A stretch of DNA of 64,000 bases from Phyto melanocephala (GCA_941918925.1 OW799234.1:95769978-95833977), one strand, 5' to 3'; positions 33,329-46,351 are shown, numbered from the stretch's first letter. Program-made: numbers and translations. The notes: generated from the letters alone by a model not told the origin.

Positions 33329-34291
33329 CCAGCCAGCAAATTTGAGTTTGATGATTCTTTTTCGAGCCATTTATCAGTCATATTTCCAATCGATTAGGAG
33401 TCTTCTTTGAGTAATTTTTAGTCCTTTTCTTATTTTTTGGTAGTGTTTTTATAGTCATTTATGATTGTTTTTCGAATCATTTATCAGTCGTATTGCTACA
33501 CGGATTCGAATCTTTTTTAGTATTTTTCAGTCGGTTTCTTAATCCTACGTTTACACTGACGTAATTTCTAAAAAGGACTTGATTTTTTACATTATTCCTT
33601 TACCGCGTAGTAGTCGATTTTAAAAATCACGTCCATATAAACCTATGGTAACACTAAATAAAAATATATTAAATTCATATTCATGTAATGTATATACATA
33701 CATAATACATCAAAGTTTATTTAAAAGAAAATACATTTTTTCATTAAAAATAGCTGTTTAAATAAGAATTGAAGTCCATCATTAAACATTTTCACAACAT
33801 AAAAATTACATGGTTATTATAACATTTCACAATTAAACGATGTGCACACCTCGATATTACTTTTATAAATGAACAAAAATTTAACTTTTTGATATTTACT
33901 TAAGAACACGCAAAAATTTTCCCGTAATATTAAAAAAAAAACAACATAACAAGCAGTGTTTGTTTCATCATCTATACTGATCACAAAATGCAAAAATTAA
34001 TCATATTTTACACACGTGCTTGATCTGTTTTTGATCAATCGGTTTTTAATCTTCCAGATGCGTAAAATATGATAATAAATAACGGTTAAAAACCTTACAT
34101 TTTAAACGATTTGCGATTGCAATACAGTTTGTTATTGTATTTAAAATCAAACTCTTTTTAATTAATGCAAATCATTTTCGAGTCTTTTATTAATCGTGTA
34201 AGTGACTAATCAGTTTTTGATCACCGAAAGTACTCAAAAAAGTTTCGGCAAGGTGATTTTTTAAAAAACAATCATCTAAATGCTAGCTGCG
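33329..34291. mobile_element. CCCAGC-ended element, copy 3 (diverged)
   Basis: The left end AT|CCCAGCCAGCAAATTTG and the right end AAATGCTAGCTGCG|AT are degenerate inverted repeats with AT on both sides. The interior has a direct repeat of about 115 bp (GATTCTTTTTCGAGCCATTT at about 33354 against GATTGTTTTTCGAATCATTT at about 33463). The relation to the other two copies rests on the termini and the AT flanks. Confidence 0.4.
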
Positions 34292-34904
34292 ATGTATGTA
34301 TATCATATGTGTTTTTATGAATGTTGATGTATGTCTGTATGTATATGTTAGAAAGAATTTGGGAGTAAAAAAATCTCTGTACTCCCCCTCTATTCTCTTG
34401 TCCTCTTTCACACACAAACTAAAAAAATTGCAAACTTTAATTTGTGCGTATGAGAGCTGTCTTTTAAATGTTTTTTTATTTACAAGTTTATGAAAAGGAA
34501 CCACATCTGGCATCTCATTTTTGGCTCCAAAGGAGATTTATTTGCAAATTTTATTATTTGTATTGTATAAAATCGTATTTGTTTAAATGTAGGTTTTAAC
34601 TTTTACTGAATTTTTACAAGAGTCGCTTTTGTTGACTTTGTAAACTGTAAAAAGATTTTGAATTGCACAGTTAATTGATTGAAACCTCAATAAGAACTAG
34701 TGATGTACGCCTAATTAAATATAAACAAATCACGGACGGAATAGATAAAAAAAAATTAAAAAAACAAGAAATATTTGTATGTCAAATAAAAAATATGAAA
34801 AGTTATGACAGTCGGTAAGTGTTAAAATACGAGCGAGTATAAACAAATTTATCTTAGTTTTGATATTTTTATCTAAGAAAAAGTTTGTATATTTTAAAAA
34901 TTTG

Positions 34905-35590
34905 TATACCCTTTTGGTACACAAGGGTATATATAGCTTTGTCATTCCGTTTGTAATATCTACAATTTTCATTTCCGACTCCATAAAGTATATATTTTCT
35001 GAAAGCTTATGAATATAGGAGTCGATTAAGTCCTGACCGTCTGTCCGTGTGTTAGTTGAAATCAACTTTTAGAAGCAACTATATGTTCCTCAGATCTGTA
35101 TATGGTATCAATCTCTTGGAAATATCCAGGAATGAATCGCTATTGAAATTCAGCACAATCGCCCCATAAGTTTCTGAGATATGAGCAAAAAACCACTACC
35201 ACCTCGTTTTTTTCACAATTACAACAACAACATACATATATACTGGTTAGAGTAAACGTGAAATCGAGCTGAGCCAAAAAAATTTTATTTTATTTAATAT
35301 ATTATTTATATTTTATTATTTTTTTTTTATATTTTTTCTTAATTTTTTAAAAAATATTTTTTTTAATTTTTTATTTTAATTTTTTTTTTTGTAATTTTTT
35401 TTATTATTTCTTTTTTTATTATTAAAATATTTTTTTTTGTAATTTTTTTGTTTTTTTTGGTATGTTTTTTACATGTATGTACGTATTTTATATGAGATGA
35501 ATGGTGATACAAACAATTGTTATTTCATGACTACACGTTGTGAAGGGTATATAAGATTCGGCACGGCCGAATATATCACTGTTACTTGTT
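34905..35590 (+). repeat. TATACCC-family interspersed repeat, full copy b
   Basis: Starts GTATACCCTTTTGGTACACA, has the CATAAAGTATATATTTTCTG and TCTGTCCGTGTG blocks, the tRNA-like segment ACTGGTTAGAGTAAACG at about 35241-35278, a T-rich tract, and ends TTCGGCACGGCCGAATATAT. Confidence 0.85.
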
Positions 35591-36895
35591 TAAATTTAAA
35601 ATTGTTTATATAAGTGATATATGAACTCTTTAAATAGTTGACAAAATGACACTTTGACACAATAGTAGTTGTTTAACTGAATAACGTTAAACATAATAAA
35701 CGTACGATAAAACCTTATGACTGACTATCAAGGCTGCCACACGACACATTTTTCGTCATTATGGGGAACTGGACACACATCAATCATACTCAGCAAGCAT
35801 TGTGGTAGGCTTTGTGAAAATATGATTGCAAGTCTTACACCGACGGGGATTGATAGAAAAACAAAACATTTAGATTTTTCGGCGTAAGACATATAATTTT
35901 AACCGCCAATAAGGCCACAAGAAGAAAGGCCTTAAATCAAATAACTGTAACTTTACAGAAGGAGGTAGAAACGTAATAAAAACTGTATTATCATGATGTT
36001 ACTTCTTTTGTAAAATTGCTTGTAAAACTTTCATTTTTTATAATATTGCTTTAAATTTTTGTGTCGAGGTATATTTTTGTGAAATGTTTTGAAATCACTT
36101 AAATACTCAATTGCGTAAAAAGTATGACTTATACCCAACGATATACTGCTAAAAGACCTGATAAGTATATTGATTATGTCTAGTCCTTTTTATGGAATTT
36201 TAAATTTTATAAATATTAAAATAATTACATATTGCTGTAAAAGAAAATTTACTTTAAATAGTTAACATGATTTAAAAAAAAATAATGTCCCTATTAACGA
36301 TTATAAAACTTATAGTAATTTTCGAACGTTGTAATCGCTTAATTAATCAATTCTTTTCTTAACTTGGATAATGTTAAAAATAAAACTGTTCAAACAAAAA
36401 TCCGACGTAATATCTATCTTAAATACGTCCCAGCATTTAATAACGAGATAAAATCTATTTTATTTTCAAATCATGAATCCTCTAACTCGAATTTACCGAT
36501 TGGAAGCCACTAAATCGATCCCGTGATTCGTGATTCTCTTGAACCTTATGTCATTGAAAATCACTTGGAGAATAATATTTGCGTTCCTCTTATTACATTT
36601 ATTTATTTTCAAAATTTTGAAGTGACAATTAATTTTAACTTAAGATAAATAATACTGAAAATCTATAAAATAAGTAAAAAATTTTTTATGGAAAATTAAT
36701 TTGTATCAAATATTTATATTTATGTCTATTAAATTTTGTATATATTTCTTAATACGAGCAAGCATATAAGGGAGCTTAAGTGATTTAACGTAAAAAAATC
36801 ATGAAAAAAAAATTGTATAAATGAAAAAGAATTTTGGTAGTATCTTTGTCAGAGAAATAAAAAAATCCATAATTAAAAATATGAATTGGAATTAA
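35591..36895. other. Unassigned sequence with one dispersed repeat
   Basis: A segment at about 35980-36110 (GTAAAATTGCTTGTAAAACT, TATAATATTGCTTTAAATTT) recurs at about 51745-51855 and inverted at about 43890-43990, so it is a dispersed repeat. Otherwise no feature is seen. Confidence 0.45.
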
Positions 36896-37475
36896 TACCA
36901 TAGACAGACGACAGCGTTAATTTGCATCAGAATCTCACTAAATTAAAATTTTGCTGTGACAGACGACAGTTTTTGCATTTAGTAAAAATTTTATATGCAG
37001 TAGCAATCACAAATCTGAACATGTTGCTACAGTTGGGATGGCAGAAGGACACTCTGAAATAAGAGAAAGGGAATTGTGGAAATTCGTAGGTTTAGTGGTA
37101 TCTTTTCATGGAGGTTATAATTCATATGTAGTTATATGGTATTTTTTTAAAGGACCGTAACAGCACTTTTTGGGAGAGAGACGTGCTTGCGATGGACGAT
37201 ACCAGTATTAAGGAAAACTTACACCTAAACAGAAAGGCATTCCAAAAAATATGTAAAAAAGTTCAACATATCGAATCTACATATTTTAATTTTAAGTTTT
37301 AGATTTTTTAATTTTTTGATTGATTGCCGACCGTGTTGCCATATTGAAATTGCTAAATTCAATATGATTTAGTGCATTTACGTGAAATCTAACACGCATT
37401 GGAATGGGGATAATACATAAGTTAATTTGAATTAAGACTTTTAATGCAAATTAAGGCTGTCGTCTGTCTATGGTA
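36896..37475. mobile_element. Harbinger-derived element with TAA target duplication
   Basis: The termini TACCATAGACAGACGACAGC and GCTGTCGTCTGTCTATGGTA are perfect inverted repeats, and the match continues through TTAATTTGCAT. TAA flanks both sides (36893-36895, 37476-37478). Inside, on the plus strand from 37150 to about 37270, is a frame with FWERDVLAMDDTSIKENLHL, then NRKAFQKICKKVQ. That pattern is the N-terminal part of PIF/Harbinger transposases. It is an internally deleted, non-autonomous copy. Confidence 0.82.
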
Positions 37476-38088
37476 TAAGTTAATTATTTTTTCGAAATAT
37501 TATTTAATTTTACTGGACCAAAGAAAATAAAAATTATCATGTTACATTAACGTCACATAACAGCACGTAAATACTTTTATGTAATAGACCCTTAGGAAAA
37601 TACATACATGCAAATGAATATGCCTGGCTTATCATTGGTGATAAAACAAAGTTCTGATTAGTTTTAAATTTTTTTTTTTAATTTTTGTATGAATTAGAGT
37701 GTAAATTTTGTATTGAGGCGTATTGTAAGCGGAATTAATTTTTCTTTTTTACAAATTGTGAGAATAATTAGAATAAGTAAATTTAATATGGGTTCACAGA
37801 AATTGTTTTCAATCAATTTAAAACTGCATACATACACAGGAAAAAAATGCTTTTTTTATTGGAAAATGTTTTAGAATTTAAAAATGATTTAAAATTTTTT
37901 TTTATAACTGTATTTATAACTATTTATGTAATGAGAAATAAATTCTACTCAATTTTTTTCTACAAATTATAAGTGAAAAATATTTTTTTTTTAAATTTTA
38001 AAATCGTTGAATATGCAGTTCTAATAATTGAAATAAAATTTTGGTTTTTATCTGTGTGCAAACTGCTGTTTGTTGGATTGAATTATAT
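37476..38088. other. A/T-rich spacer, nothing identified
   Basis: No coding frame, TIR or family repeat could be supported between the Harbinger-derived element and the CCCAGC element. Confidence 0.5.
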
Positions 38089-38755
38089 CCCAGCAAAATA
38101 ATACATTAAAAAATAATGAGGTGAGAGAACTAGAAAACAGTTCTTCACTACTTTCAATTTGGCATCTAATCGGCGATGTCTTTAGAGGCAAGTACGCTCG
38201 CTTACAAATAGGGTCTTATTTAGGTGCTTACCACCCTCGTTTACAAATAAGGACTCGTATAAGTACTTATTATAGTCGCTGTTAAATAGGGACTTAAATA
38301 AGTCCTTACTTGTATAGCACTAAATAAGTACTTGATTTTAGTAACCTAAATAACCCATTAATATTATGGACCCATTAATCTAAGGACGAAAGTTCGTTGA
38401 GATTATTCTGCAATACGTTAATTTGAAATTTTAAAATCCGTGAAAATCTATAAGTTATCACTTTTTCAATGAAATGCTTTGCCGCTGTTTTCAAAATAAT
38501 TATTACTTATACCCTAAGCGTGTTAAACTAAATGAAAATTATCAAGGTTATGTATTTGAATGGCTTCTAGCAAATTTCGCAGCAAGAAATTCTATTGTGT
38601 GTATGTAAGCAAATGTCTGAATACTAATAAGTACTTACGTTTCACATTATAAATCAAGTCATTACTAAAATACTTCTTAGTAAGACAGACGACATGTAAT
38701 AGTCATTGAAAGTTTGTTGTTTAGTAAGAGCAATACATGAACTAGTTTTTGCTGG
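38089..38755. mobile_element. CCCAGC-ended element, copy 1
   Basis: It runs from AT|CCCAGCAAAATAA to TTTTTGCTGGG|AT. The interior carries several degenerate repeats of CTTACAAATAGGG / AAATAAGGACT / TAAGTACTTA in both orientations (38190-38340), giving strong secondary-structure potential. Same termini and AT flanks as 53219-53882. No transposase is present. Confidence 0.6.
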
Positions 38756-41700
38756 GATACTACGTTTATAGGTAGGCATATTGCATTTATAAAACTCACC
38801 GTTTATACGAAAAATTGCTTACAAAAAAAAAATACTTTATAAACATGCACCTACAATGACACTTTCCTTTTTTTATTTAAAAAATGTTTAATTCTATTTT
38901 AAATTTTAATTCCATATTTACGTATCATTTCTATCTTTTTATTTTAAAGCTTATATTTTGGTGCTTATATCTCAGTTAGTTTAAAACCGATTTGTCAGAT
39001 TTCGATACTACAGCTTGTATTTTGCCGTCCTTAGCGTGTCCAAAAGTTAGTTAACAGCTTTAGTTACTTGATATATTTAAAAAATATGTATTATATGTAT
39101 ATAGTCTTAAACATTTTTCAGCCCATAACTTTGCCGATTAGTGACGGATTTATTAAAAATTTATTACGAAAATCCTTAAAGGCATATCATATCTACAAAC
39201 AGTGTCAAATGTATCTATAAATAATCCTAGCGTTAAAATATATTGATTTATATAGTAAATATATAAAAAAAATTAAGGTAGTCATGTTTTTTTGTCTATA
39301 TCTCACAAGGTTATAAAAACTATGTAACATAAAATTGATTGATTGACTGAAAATTGTTGTTACAATATAAGAAATATCTTATGTATTAACTCAATAGTTA
39401 ACCAGCTGTATGCTGAGTTTTTATATCCGTTTTAAGGCTTGTTTTAGTTAAAGTTGATGCCTTATAATGAAAGTACGTCGTCATGCTAAAAGTGGGCGGA
39501 AGCAGTATCGTGGCATTATTTAGTATTTTTAAAGAACCGCATTAAATATAACTTCCAAAGAACGTACCTATTAATCGTCGATATGATGCACAGTAACGTG
39601 TCAAAACATGAGGCTAATGAACAGTGCCGAAAATTATTTAAATTGATATAATAGTCTTGACACCGCCAATACGAAGTAGATAGTTCTTAAAATTAATCTA
39701 GGGAACTGTAAGGGAGACTAGACACCGTCAATGCCCGCGTTCACATTCAGATAGTATACAATTACATTTTAACAAAGTCACTCACAATGCTTGCTTCGAT
39801 TGTTTAATGTTTGTCTAGTCCCCTTAATAACTAGGGTGTTCATGTCTGAAGTTTTCTTAATGTCCCTAAGATGAGGTAGATTATGGTATTATTTTTTTAC
39901 TTGTAAAGCGGAACTGTAATACTTATATTTTTTTAAATTTATATGAGTTACTTTTGAATTCAAAATAAGTGGGCTCGGGTCAATATTTATTTCATGACCA
40001 TAATAAAGTAGGTATTAACGATAATAACTTATGTTTTATATAACTTGTTATTTTTATTAATCTTACTTGCTACATTCAATCAATACCAATACATATACAT
40101 TTCTTAACAACTTTTCAATTTGTGTTCCTGGTATTTATATCGCATAAACGGCAATATTAATAATTAAAAATTTCTCATCACATTCAGATAATTTTAATTT
40201 AAATTATACGAGAACATGTTTATTTTCTTTGTGCAATTAAAAAAACAACAACAACAACAAAAAGGAAACAAATTTAACAACAAAAAGTCATAATAAAAAA
40301 AACTAATTAGAATTTGTACCGTTTTCATTAACCATAATGGTTGCTGTTTCGTGTCGCACTTAAGAAGATATTTTGATTTATTTTAACACTTTTTGTAATA
40401 AAAAAATTTTTTTTTCTATAAAATCCTTTAGTCCTCTATATAAAGGGTTGTGTAAAGGATATAAAGTTTTCTTTTTATTTAATTCTTCAGAAACCGTTTA
40501 AAATTTCCATTTAAATATAATTGATATAGATTTTTTTAACACGTTTAAAAGTGAACGCGTCTACAGCAGTTAACGGCGTTCAACAGACTGACTGATTGTC
40601 AAAACAAATAAACTATATTTTCCTGATCATAACCGGCAGGCATTGTGCCAGGCAGCAAACCCAACAACAAGATTCTAAAAATCTATTGTTAGTTGGGTCA
40701 TAAAAGAAAAATCGAATACATATGTATGTATGTATGTATTTACAAACACTCACATACACTTATTTCAAGCTATAAATGTATTTATAAGATACTCCCCGTC
40801 ACACAATATCCATTAAAAACACTTAAGCGTTACAAAATGTAGTTTAAACTATTTCTGTCTTATTTCTAAAAACTATTTTAGGTTTTAAAAGGGTTTTACA
40901 AAATTGATTTTCTATGAAAGTTTGATTTATAAGCCTCTTATAAAGCTGATTTAATTGTTATGAATTATACCGTTTTATTATGACAGCATTTTCCTAATCA
41001 ATTATGTAATTTTAAGAAAAAAAAAGACTTACTAATAAAATTGATTTTGTAAAATAAGATTTAAAAAAAATTTAAAGAACATAAAGTGGATGTTTAAACG
41101 ACAACTTAATAATTAATATTTATACATAAAATGTTTTTTTTGAATTTGCTGGCAGGGTAAATAGACCTGCGCTGCAATCATATACAAACTTACAATCTTT
41201 AACAGCGCAACAGTTCTGTCAAGTACCTAAATATCAATAACAACAATTGATATGTATATCAGAACCGTGCATTTGAAGTACTTAGGATGTGATAAGAACG
41301 CAGAATGAGTTATCAGACATTTTAGAATTTATGATGATCGAAAAAACAACGATAATAAAAGACGTAAACCCCCACAACAAAAAATAAAAAAAAAAATTAA
41401 ACTCGTTTATTTATGCTGTTTAGTACTAGTTATAATCAAAGTTTGGCAAAAAAAAGCTAATTGATAAAAATATGGTAAAAGGGATTAAAAATATCCACGA
41501 TTATAATTTTTAAAAAAGAACTGTTTTTGGTTCGGAAACATGATTGGTTTCACATTTCAACGCAAAATCAGATAACAGCGTTAAGAGAAATGGAATGTTG
41601 GAAAAACAAAATTACGTCAATTTCGTTAAATTACCATAAGATCGTAATCAAAGAGCATTTTTTTGAGGCAGATAACTTTAAATTAAAAACACTATTTTGT

Positions 41701-43083
41701 ATGACTGGCCGAAAAATTATTGCTTAATTGTTTTTTTATAAATTAACTATTTTTATATTTTTATTAAGATTTAACGTTTTTGAAAACCAAAGAAATTTCT
41801 GTCAGTTGGAAAAAAAAATCATAAGTATGCAACCAAGGCGAATCAATCTTCAAATGTTTTATTACCACCACTAGTGCCTATATATTCTTCGATTTTAGCT
41901 TCCAAGTATTAAGATCCGCTCTTGAATACGATCGATTTTGCTCTAAAAGATTATTCACTTGAAATTCCTATCAAATTTGCTTGAATATATGAAAACACTC
42001 ATGCAATTTTTCTGTAAAAAAATATAGCCACGGCCGAAACATCTTGGTTGGATGCAGTATCCTGGCATTTATCTACATCGACTTTAGAAATATGGCTTTA
42101 AAATAATTAACAGATAACTTTTCAAAGTATGGAGCAATATGTTGCTAAGGTCCTCACCTGTAAGACTAAATTGCTTGCAAAACATTTTTTTTATATGTAT
42201 ATGCCTACCAAATGGCTGTAGAATCAATTACCACATGCAGTTAACTCTTTTTGGCACATCTTTATAATTTTCATTTGACACGTTTTATAATATTTTTGAA
42301 TATAATATTTTCAAACTGAAAAAAATATACAAAATCGTAAACAAAGGCGATTTCATTTGGCAATTAGATATTCAACAAAATAAAAAAAAATAAAAAAAAA
42401 TTAATCAGCTGTTTTTATACGGCCACCTTATCAATCCACCTTGTATGCAACTTACACAGAAAAAATTATTGCTTAACATTTCATAAATATTAGAGGTGTG
42501 TTTGTATAATATTGAGAACATCAGTTCCATCGTCACACCTTTTAAATATTTCTAGTCTTATTTAGCTAATGAATCCATCAGGCACTTACTCTTGTTTATT
42601 TTGGAAAATAAACATTAATCGTAATAAAACCATAAATTATTTGATATTTAAATTCACATATTTTCTAAATTGTTTTTCTTATCAGTAAATAAGTAAATGA
42701 CTTCACTGGAAATGTAATATTTTTAGTTTTTCAAGACCAAAAATACCACATGTTAGTGTGTGATGTTAATGATCTTAAACAATTTGGAAATTTAGAGAAA
42801 CCGGTTAATTACTTAAATGTGGAAAACATTAACAGTCCCACGAAATGTTTTTTTTATTTTTTTCTTTTGTTTCAATTGGAGCCGGATAACAGTTCTTGAA
42901 AACTTTTGATAGCAAATCAGGCTGTGTTTTTACAGTAACACATCGAATGCTGGCTAATGGTAGAGTTGGTAGATTATAAAACGTATTGTTAGTCGATGTA
43001 GTGTAAGTAGGTACATATATACAAATATTTTTCTTTTATGATAAGAATGTAAGAATGTTAAAAGAGAAAAAAACCAAGACAGC
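38756..43083. other. Long non-coding stretch with repeat fragments
   Basis: A TATACCC-family fragment is at about 38940-39370 (GTGCTTATATCTCAGTTAGT, TTTGCCGATTAGTGACGG). A (CAA)n tract is at about 40240-40262 and a (GTAT)n tract at about 40723-40740. A short repeat with CAAGGCGAAT occurs near 41832. No host exon could be supported. Confidence 0.45.
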
Positions 43084-44670
43084 AGTTTTTATACCCTTCA
43101 ACTGTCGTTCCAATGGTATATATAACTGTGTCATTCTATTTGTAATTTTTACAATATTTATTTCCAAGCCCACAAAATATCTACATATCGATGGTTACAA
43201 GTAGAAAGGCCCTAAGGCGAATTTTTTACGAAATTCAGTTTTTATACCCTTCATCTGTGGTGCACAAGGGTATATATAGCTTCGTTATTTCGTTTGTAAT
43301 TCCTACAATTTTCACTTCCGACCCTATAAGTATATATTTTCTGAAAGCTTATGAATAGAGGAGTCGATTAAGCCCTGACCGTCTGTCCGTCTGCCCGTCT
43401 GTCCGTGTGTTGGTTGAAATCAACTTTTAGAAGCAACTATATGTTCCTCAGATCTGTATATGGTATCAATCTCTTGGAAATATCCAGGAATGAATCGCTA
43501 TTGAAATTCAGCACAATCGCCCCATAACTTTCTGAGATATGAGCAAAAAACCACGACCACATCGTTTTTTTACACAATTACAACAACAACATACATACAT
43601 AAATACATGTAAAAAACATAAAAAAAAAAATTACAAAAAAAAAATTTAAAAAAAAATTAAAAAAAAAATTTTATTTTAAATAAAATAAAATAAATTTTTT
43701 TTGGCTCAGCTGGGATTCGAGGCCACATTTATTCTAACCAGTATATACATATGAACATATTCTATATGAGATGAATGGTGATACAAACAATTGTTATTGC
43801 ATGACTACACGTTGTGAAGGGTATATAAGATTCGGCACGGCCGAATATAGCGCTCTTGTTCGGGATTCCAATACATATCACATAAATATACCTGGGCACA
43901 AAAATTTAAAGCAATATTATGAAAAATAACAGTCTTACAAGCAATTTTACAAAAGAATTGACATGATAATAATACAGTTATATTATGTTTTTGCCTTCTT
44001 TGGAAGATTGATCAATGTCCGCCTGTCTATTTGACCGTAGATTCGTTGATATAAATTTCTAGAAGCCTCTACATGTAACACAGATCTGCATGTATTATTA
44101 GCCTTTTGGAAATATCCGGGAATAAATCATTATTGAAATTCAGCGCAATCACTTCATATTAACTGAGATATGGGCAAATAAACAATACTTCTAGAAAAAC
44201 AAATATTTTCAGCCCTAAGATGATTTATAAACATGTTTGCTACCATTTGCGGATATTTCTGATATATTTTGGTTAAATCGATTACTAATCGGCAAAGTTA
44301 GAAGCAAAAATAATTTTTAAAAAATATAAAACATATCAAATAACTTAATCCAGTAATTAATTTTCATAAGTTATTGCTGAGAAAAACTGATAAATTGTTT
44401 CGAAAATAACTGAGATATAAGCAAAAAAAAAATACAAATGCTTTGGTGGTTCTAGAAACGAAAATAAATTTTTTCATCTCCTGGACAACAGATTCGAGCG
44501 ACATGGAAAGGTTTGAGAAGCAAAAAAAAAAAAAAAAAAATACAACATAAAAAACTTAAATCCGTAATGGCCACCACTAGAAAATAACAATACATTTATA
44601 TTGGTACACTTAAATCTAAAATTTAGGCTGAGCTACGATGTGGTCAGATTCGGTACGGAATTCTTTATTT
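43084..44670 (+). repeat. Older TATACCC-family copy split by younger insertions
   Basis: The left part 43084-43200 (TTTATACCCTTCAACTGTCG) and the right part at about 43985-44670 (GTCCGCCTGTCTATTTGACC, then GATGTGGTCAGATTCGGTACGG) belong to one diverged copy. Between them lie the younger copy c (43241-43861) and a segment of another dispersed repeat (about 43890-44005). Confidence 0.6.
43241..43861 (+). repeat. TATACCC-family interspersed repeat, full copy c, with internal inversion
   Basis: The ends are TTTATACCCTTCATCTG and CGGCACGGCCGAATATAGCG. The outer blocks are in the same order and orientation as copies b and e, but the segment of about 43605-43750 (A/T tract plus tRNA-like GGCTCAGCTGGGATTCGA...CTAACCAGTATA) is reversed relative to them. 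Confidence 0.8.
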
Positions 44671-44736
44671 TTTTTTTCTAACTAACAAACACAATTATAC
44701 AATGGCGAGAGTTGAAGTAAAAAAGATATGAATCTA

Positions 44737-45706
44737 CTGGGATGATCGACTCGGTTTTACAACTGGTAGAAAACCCGGTTTTTTACTCTTTCAGCTGGCA
44801 GTTTTTTCCAAATGTTAATTTTTCGAAGGTCAAATACACCGGTTTTTTTACTAACAGAAGCCAGTTTTTTTCCTTTTTAGTTTTATGTTCATTTATCTTT
44901 GTAACCATACGTGCCATAATGTATTTATTACTTAAACAATTTCCAAAAATCAAAAATTTTATTAAATATTCTTCCATAATATTGTAAGCAATTTATTTGT
45001 TGTTTCAAAAACAAATATAAAATAAAAAAAATAATTAGGCTTAAATATTATTTGCTTTAAATGGAAAGCAGGTATTTGATACATTGTTGGGCTTATAATT
45101 TGTTGTAATAATTACTCCTTAGTTAAATTTTTTTCTAAATTATTAATGTTTGATCCTACTTCACACTAATAGTGTAATTAGTTTAATTTTTAAAAAACGT
45201 AGTGCCAACAATGTAAATTTACATTTTCTATTTACAATATGCAATAACATTTTTGATGATTTACTTACTGCTTTGTGTCAAAAATATTAGAAAACTAAAT
45301 CTTAAACTAAACAATTAAAAATGTCGAAGTAGAAAAAAAAAATAAATAACAATTTAGTTGCCATATTATGTCTCATGTAGAGAAACAATGGCATTTTTAA
45401 ATTTAAAACCTAACCTTAAAGGTAATTGAAGCATAAACTTAACGTTTCGGTCCATTTAGGTAAAAAATGTCTGTCTTTTAACACCTTTATTTTAAATGAC
45501 GGCATTTTATAATAATGCCATTGAATGTGTGTCAATTAAACCATAGAACAAACTAGTTTATACCTTTATATGTATCTCTGTCATGGGTTAACCGGTTTTT
45601 TCTAAATTTTCAAAAAAGCAACCGGTTTTTTTTTTAGTTCTTAATTTCAAACTACTTGAAAACCGGTTTCTTAAAAATGTCGAATAATCGATCACCCTAG
45701 AATTTG
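44737..45706 (-). repeat. ACCGG-rich dispersed element, copy 1
   Basis: Read on the minus strand it begins TAGGGTGATCGATTATTCGA, has paired ACCGGTTTTC and ACCGGTTGC boxes, runs through an A/T interior and ends with CAGCTGAAAGAG and GTTTTACAACC. It aligns along its length with 52538-54020 on the plus strand. A minus-strand frame at 44977-44783 (KEKNWLLLVKKPVYL) is not clearly a gene. Confidence 0.6.
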
Positions 45707-45869
45707 CTTACTATGTTTTTCAAATCCCATGTTCATACCTAGATCAACACATAGACTACTACAAACTCATCATTACACAGCCTAAACGGGTTGCTTATGT
45801 TGTAAATATTTTTATTTTAGTCGTAAGTTTTGACTTTTCTTTCATATTTTTAAATTCAAATTTTTAAAA

Positions 45870-46135
45870 TAATAATCCTACTTATACTACTAATATAATA
45901 AATGTGAATATGTTTCGATGTTTGGGTATTTGTTACTTAATCACACAAGACTGGCTGAACGGCACTAAATGAATGTGGTATTTTTTTTTTATTTTCTAAG
46001 CGAATCTAGAACTCAATGAAAAATGGCTGAATGGAATTAAATTATATTTGACAAATATAAAAATAACAACCAAGGTTAATACATTTTATCCCGATAACTA
46101 CGCAGACGAAGTCGCGGGCATAAGCTAGTATTAAA
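45870..46135. repeat. Short interspersed repeat ending GACGAAGTCGCGGGC
   Basis: It runs from ACTACTAATATAATAAATGT through TTACTTAATCACACAAGACTGGCTG to ACGCAGACGAAGTCGCGGGC and AAGCTAGTA. Short insect repeats with this plan are common. A fragment of the same end occurs near 60390-60410 (TCTCGGGCACAGGCTAGTTT). It sits between two ACCGG-family segments. Confidence 0.5.
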
Positions 46136-46139
46136 TAAT

Positions 46140-46351
46140 TTTTAATTTTGTGATTTTTGGAAGTTATTGAGTAGTTTATATACTATGGCACGATTGTTTA
46201 TAAAGATATATGAACATAAGCTTACGGATTAAAAAACCGGATTTTATAGATGAAAAACCCGGTTTATTCGACATTTGGAAAAAACCGCCAGCTGTGAGAG
46301 AGAAAAAAAAACGGTACTTCCATCGGTTGTAAAACCGAGATGATCACCCTA
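46140..46351 (+). repeat. ACCGG-rich element, terminal fragment
   Basis: Matches the right end of 52538-54020: ACTATGGCACGATTG, then AAAAACCGGATTTT, ATTCGACATTTGGAAAAAACCGCCAGC, closing TGATCACCCTA. It also carries the unoccupied version of the site where the CCCAGC element sits in the 52.5-kb copy. Confidence 0.6.

Larger units (their letters stand above)
29329..34904. other. Upstream of peptide transporter, repeats and no clear exon
   Basis: The missing 5' exon of the transporter should lie here or further right, but none can be called. Contents: a TGCTGTCT/AGACAGCA palindrome around TATATAAG at 29576-29599, TATACCC-family fragments at about 30777-30897 and 32850-33200, ACCGG-family fragments at about 30575-30635 and 31680-31745, a Harbinger-like MITE (31124-31564), an inverted repeat at 30977-31075, and a CCCAGC-ended element (33329-34291). 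Confidence 0.5.

Noticed and set aside
41527..41727. Plus-strand 66-codon frame
   Set aside because: No ATG context, no splice signals and no recognisable motif in a long non-coding stretch.
44742..44987. Open frames on both strands at 44.7-45.0 kb
   Set aside because: Both lie within the ACCGG repeat; the corresponding segment of the 52.5-kb copy does not preserve them as a gene.
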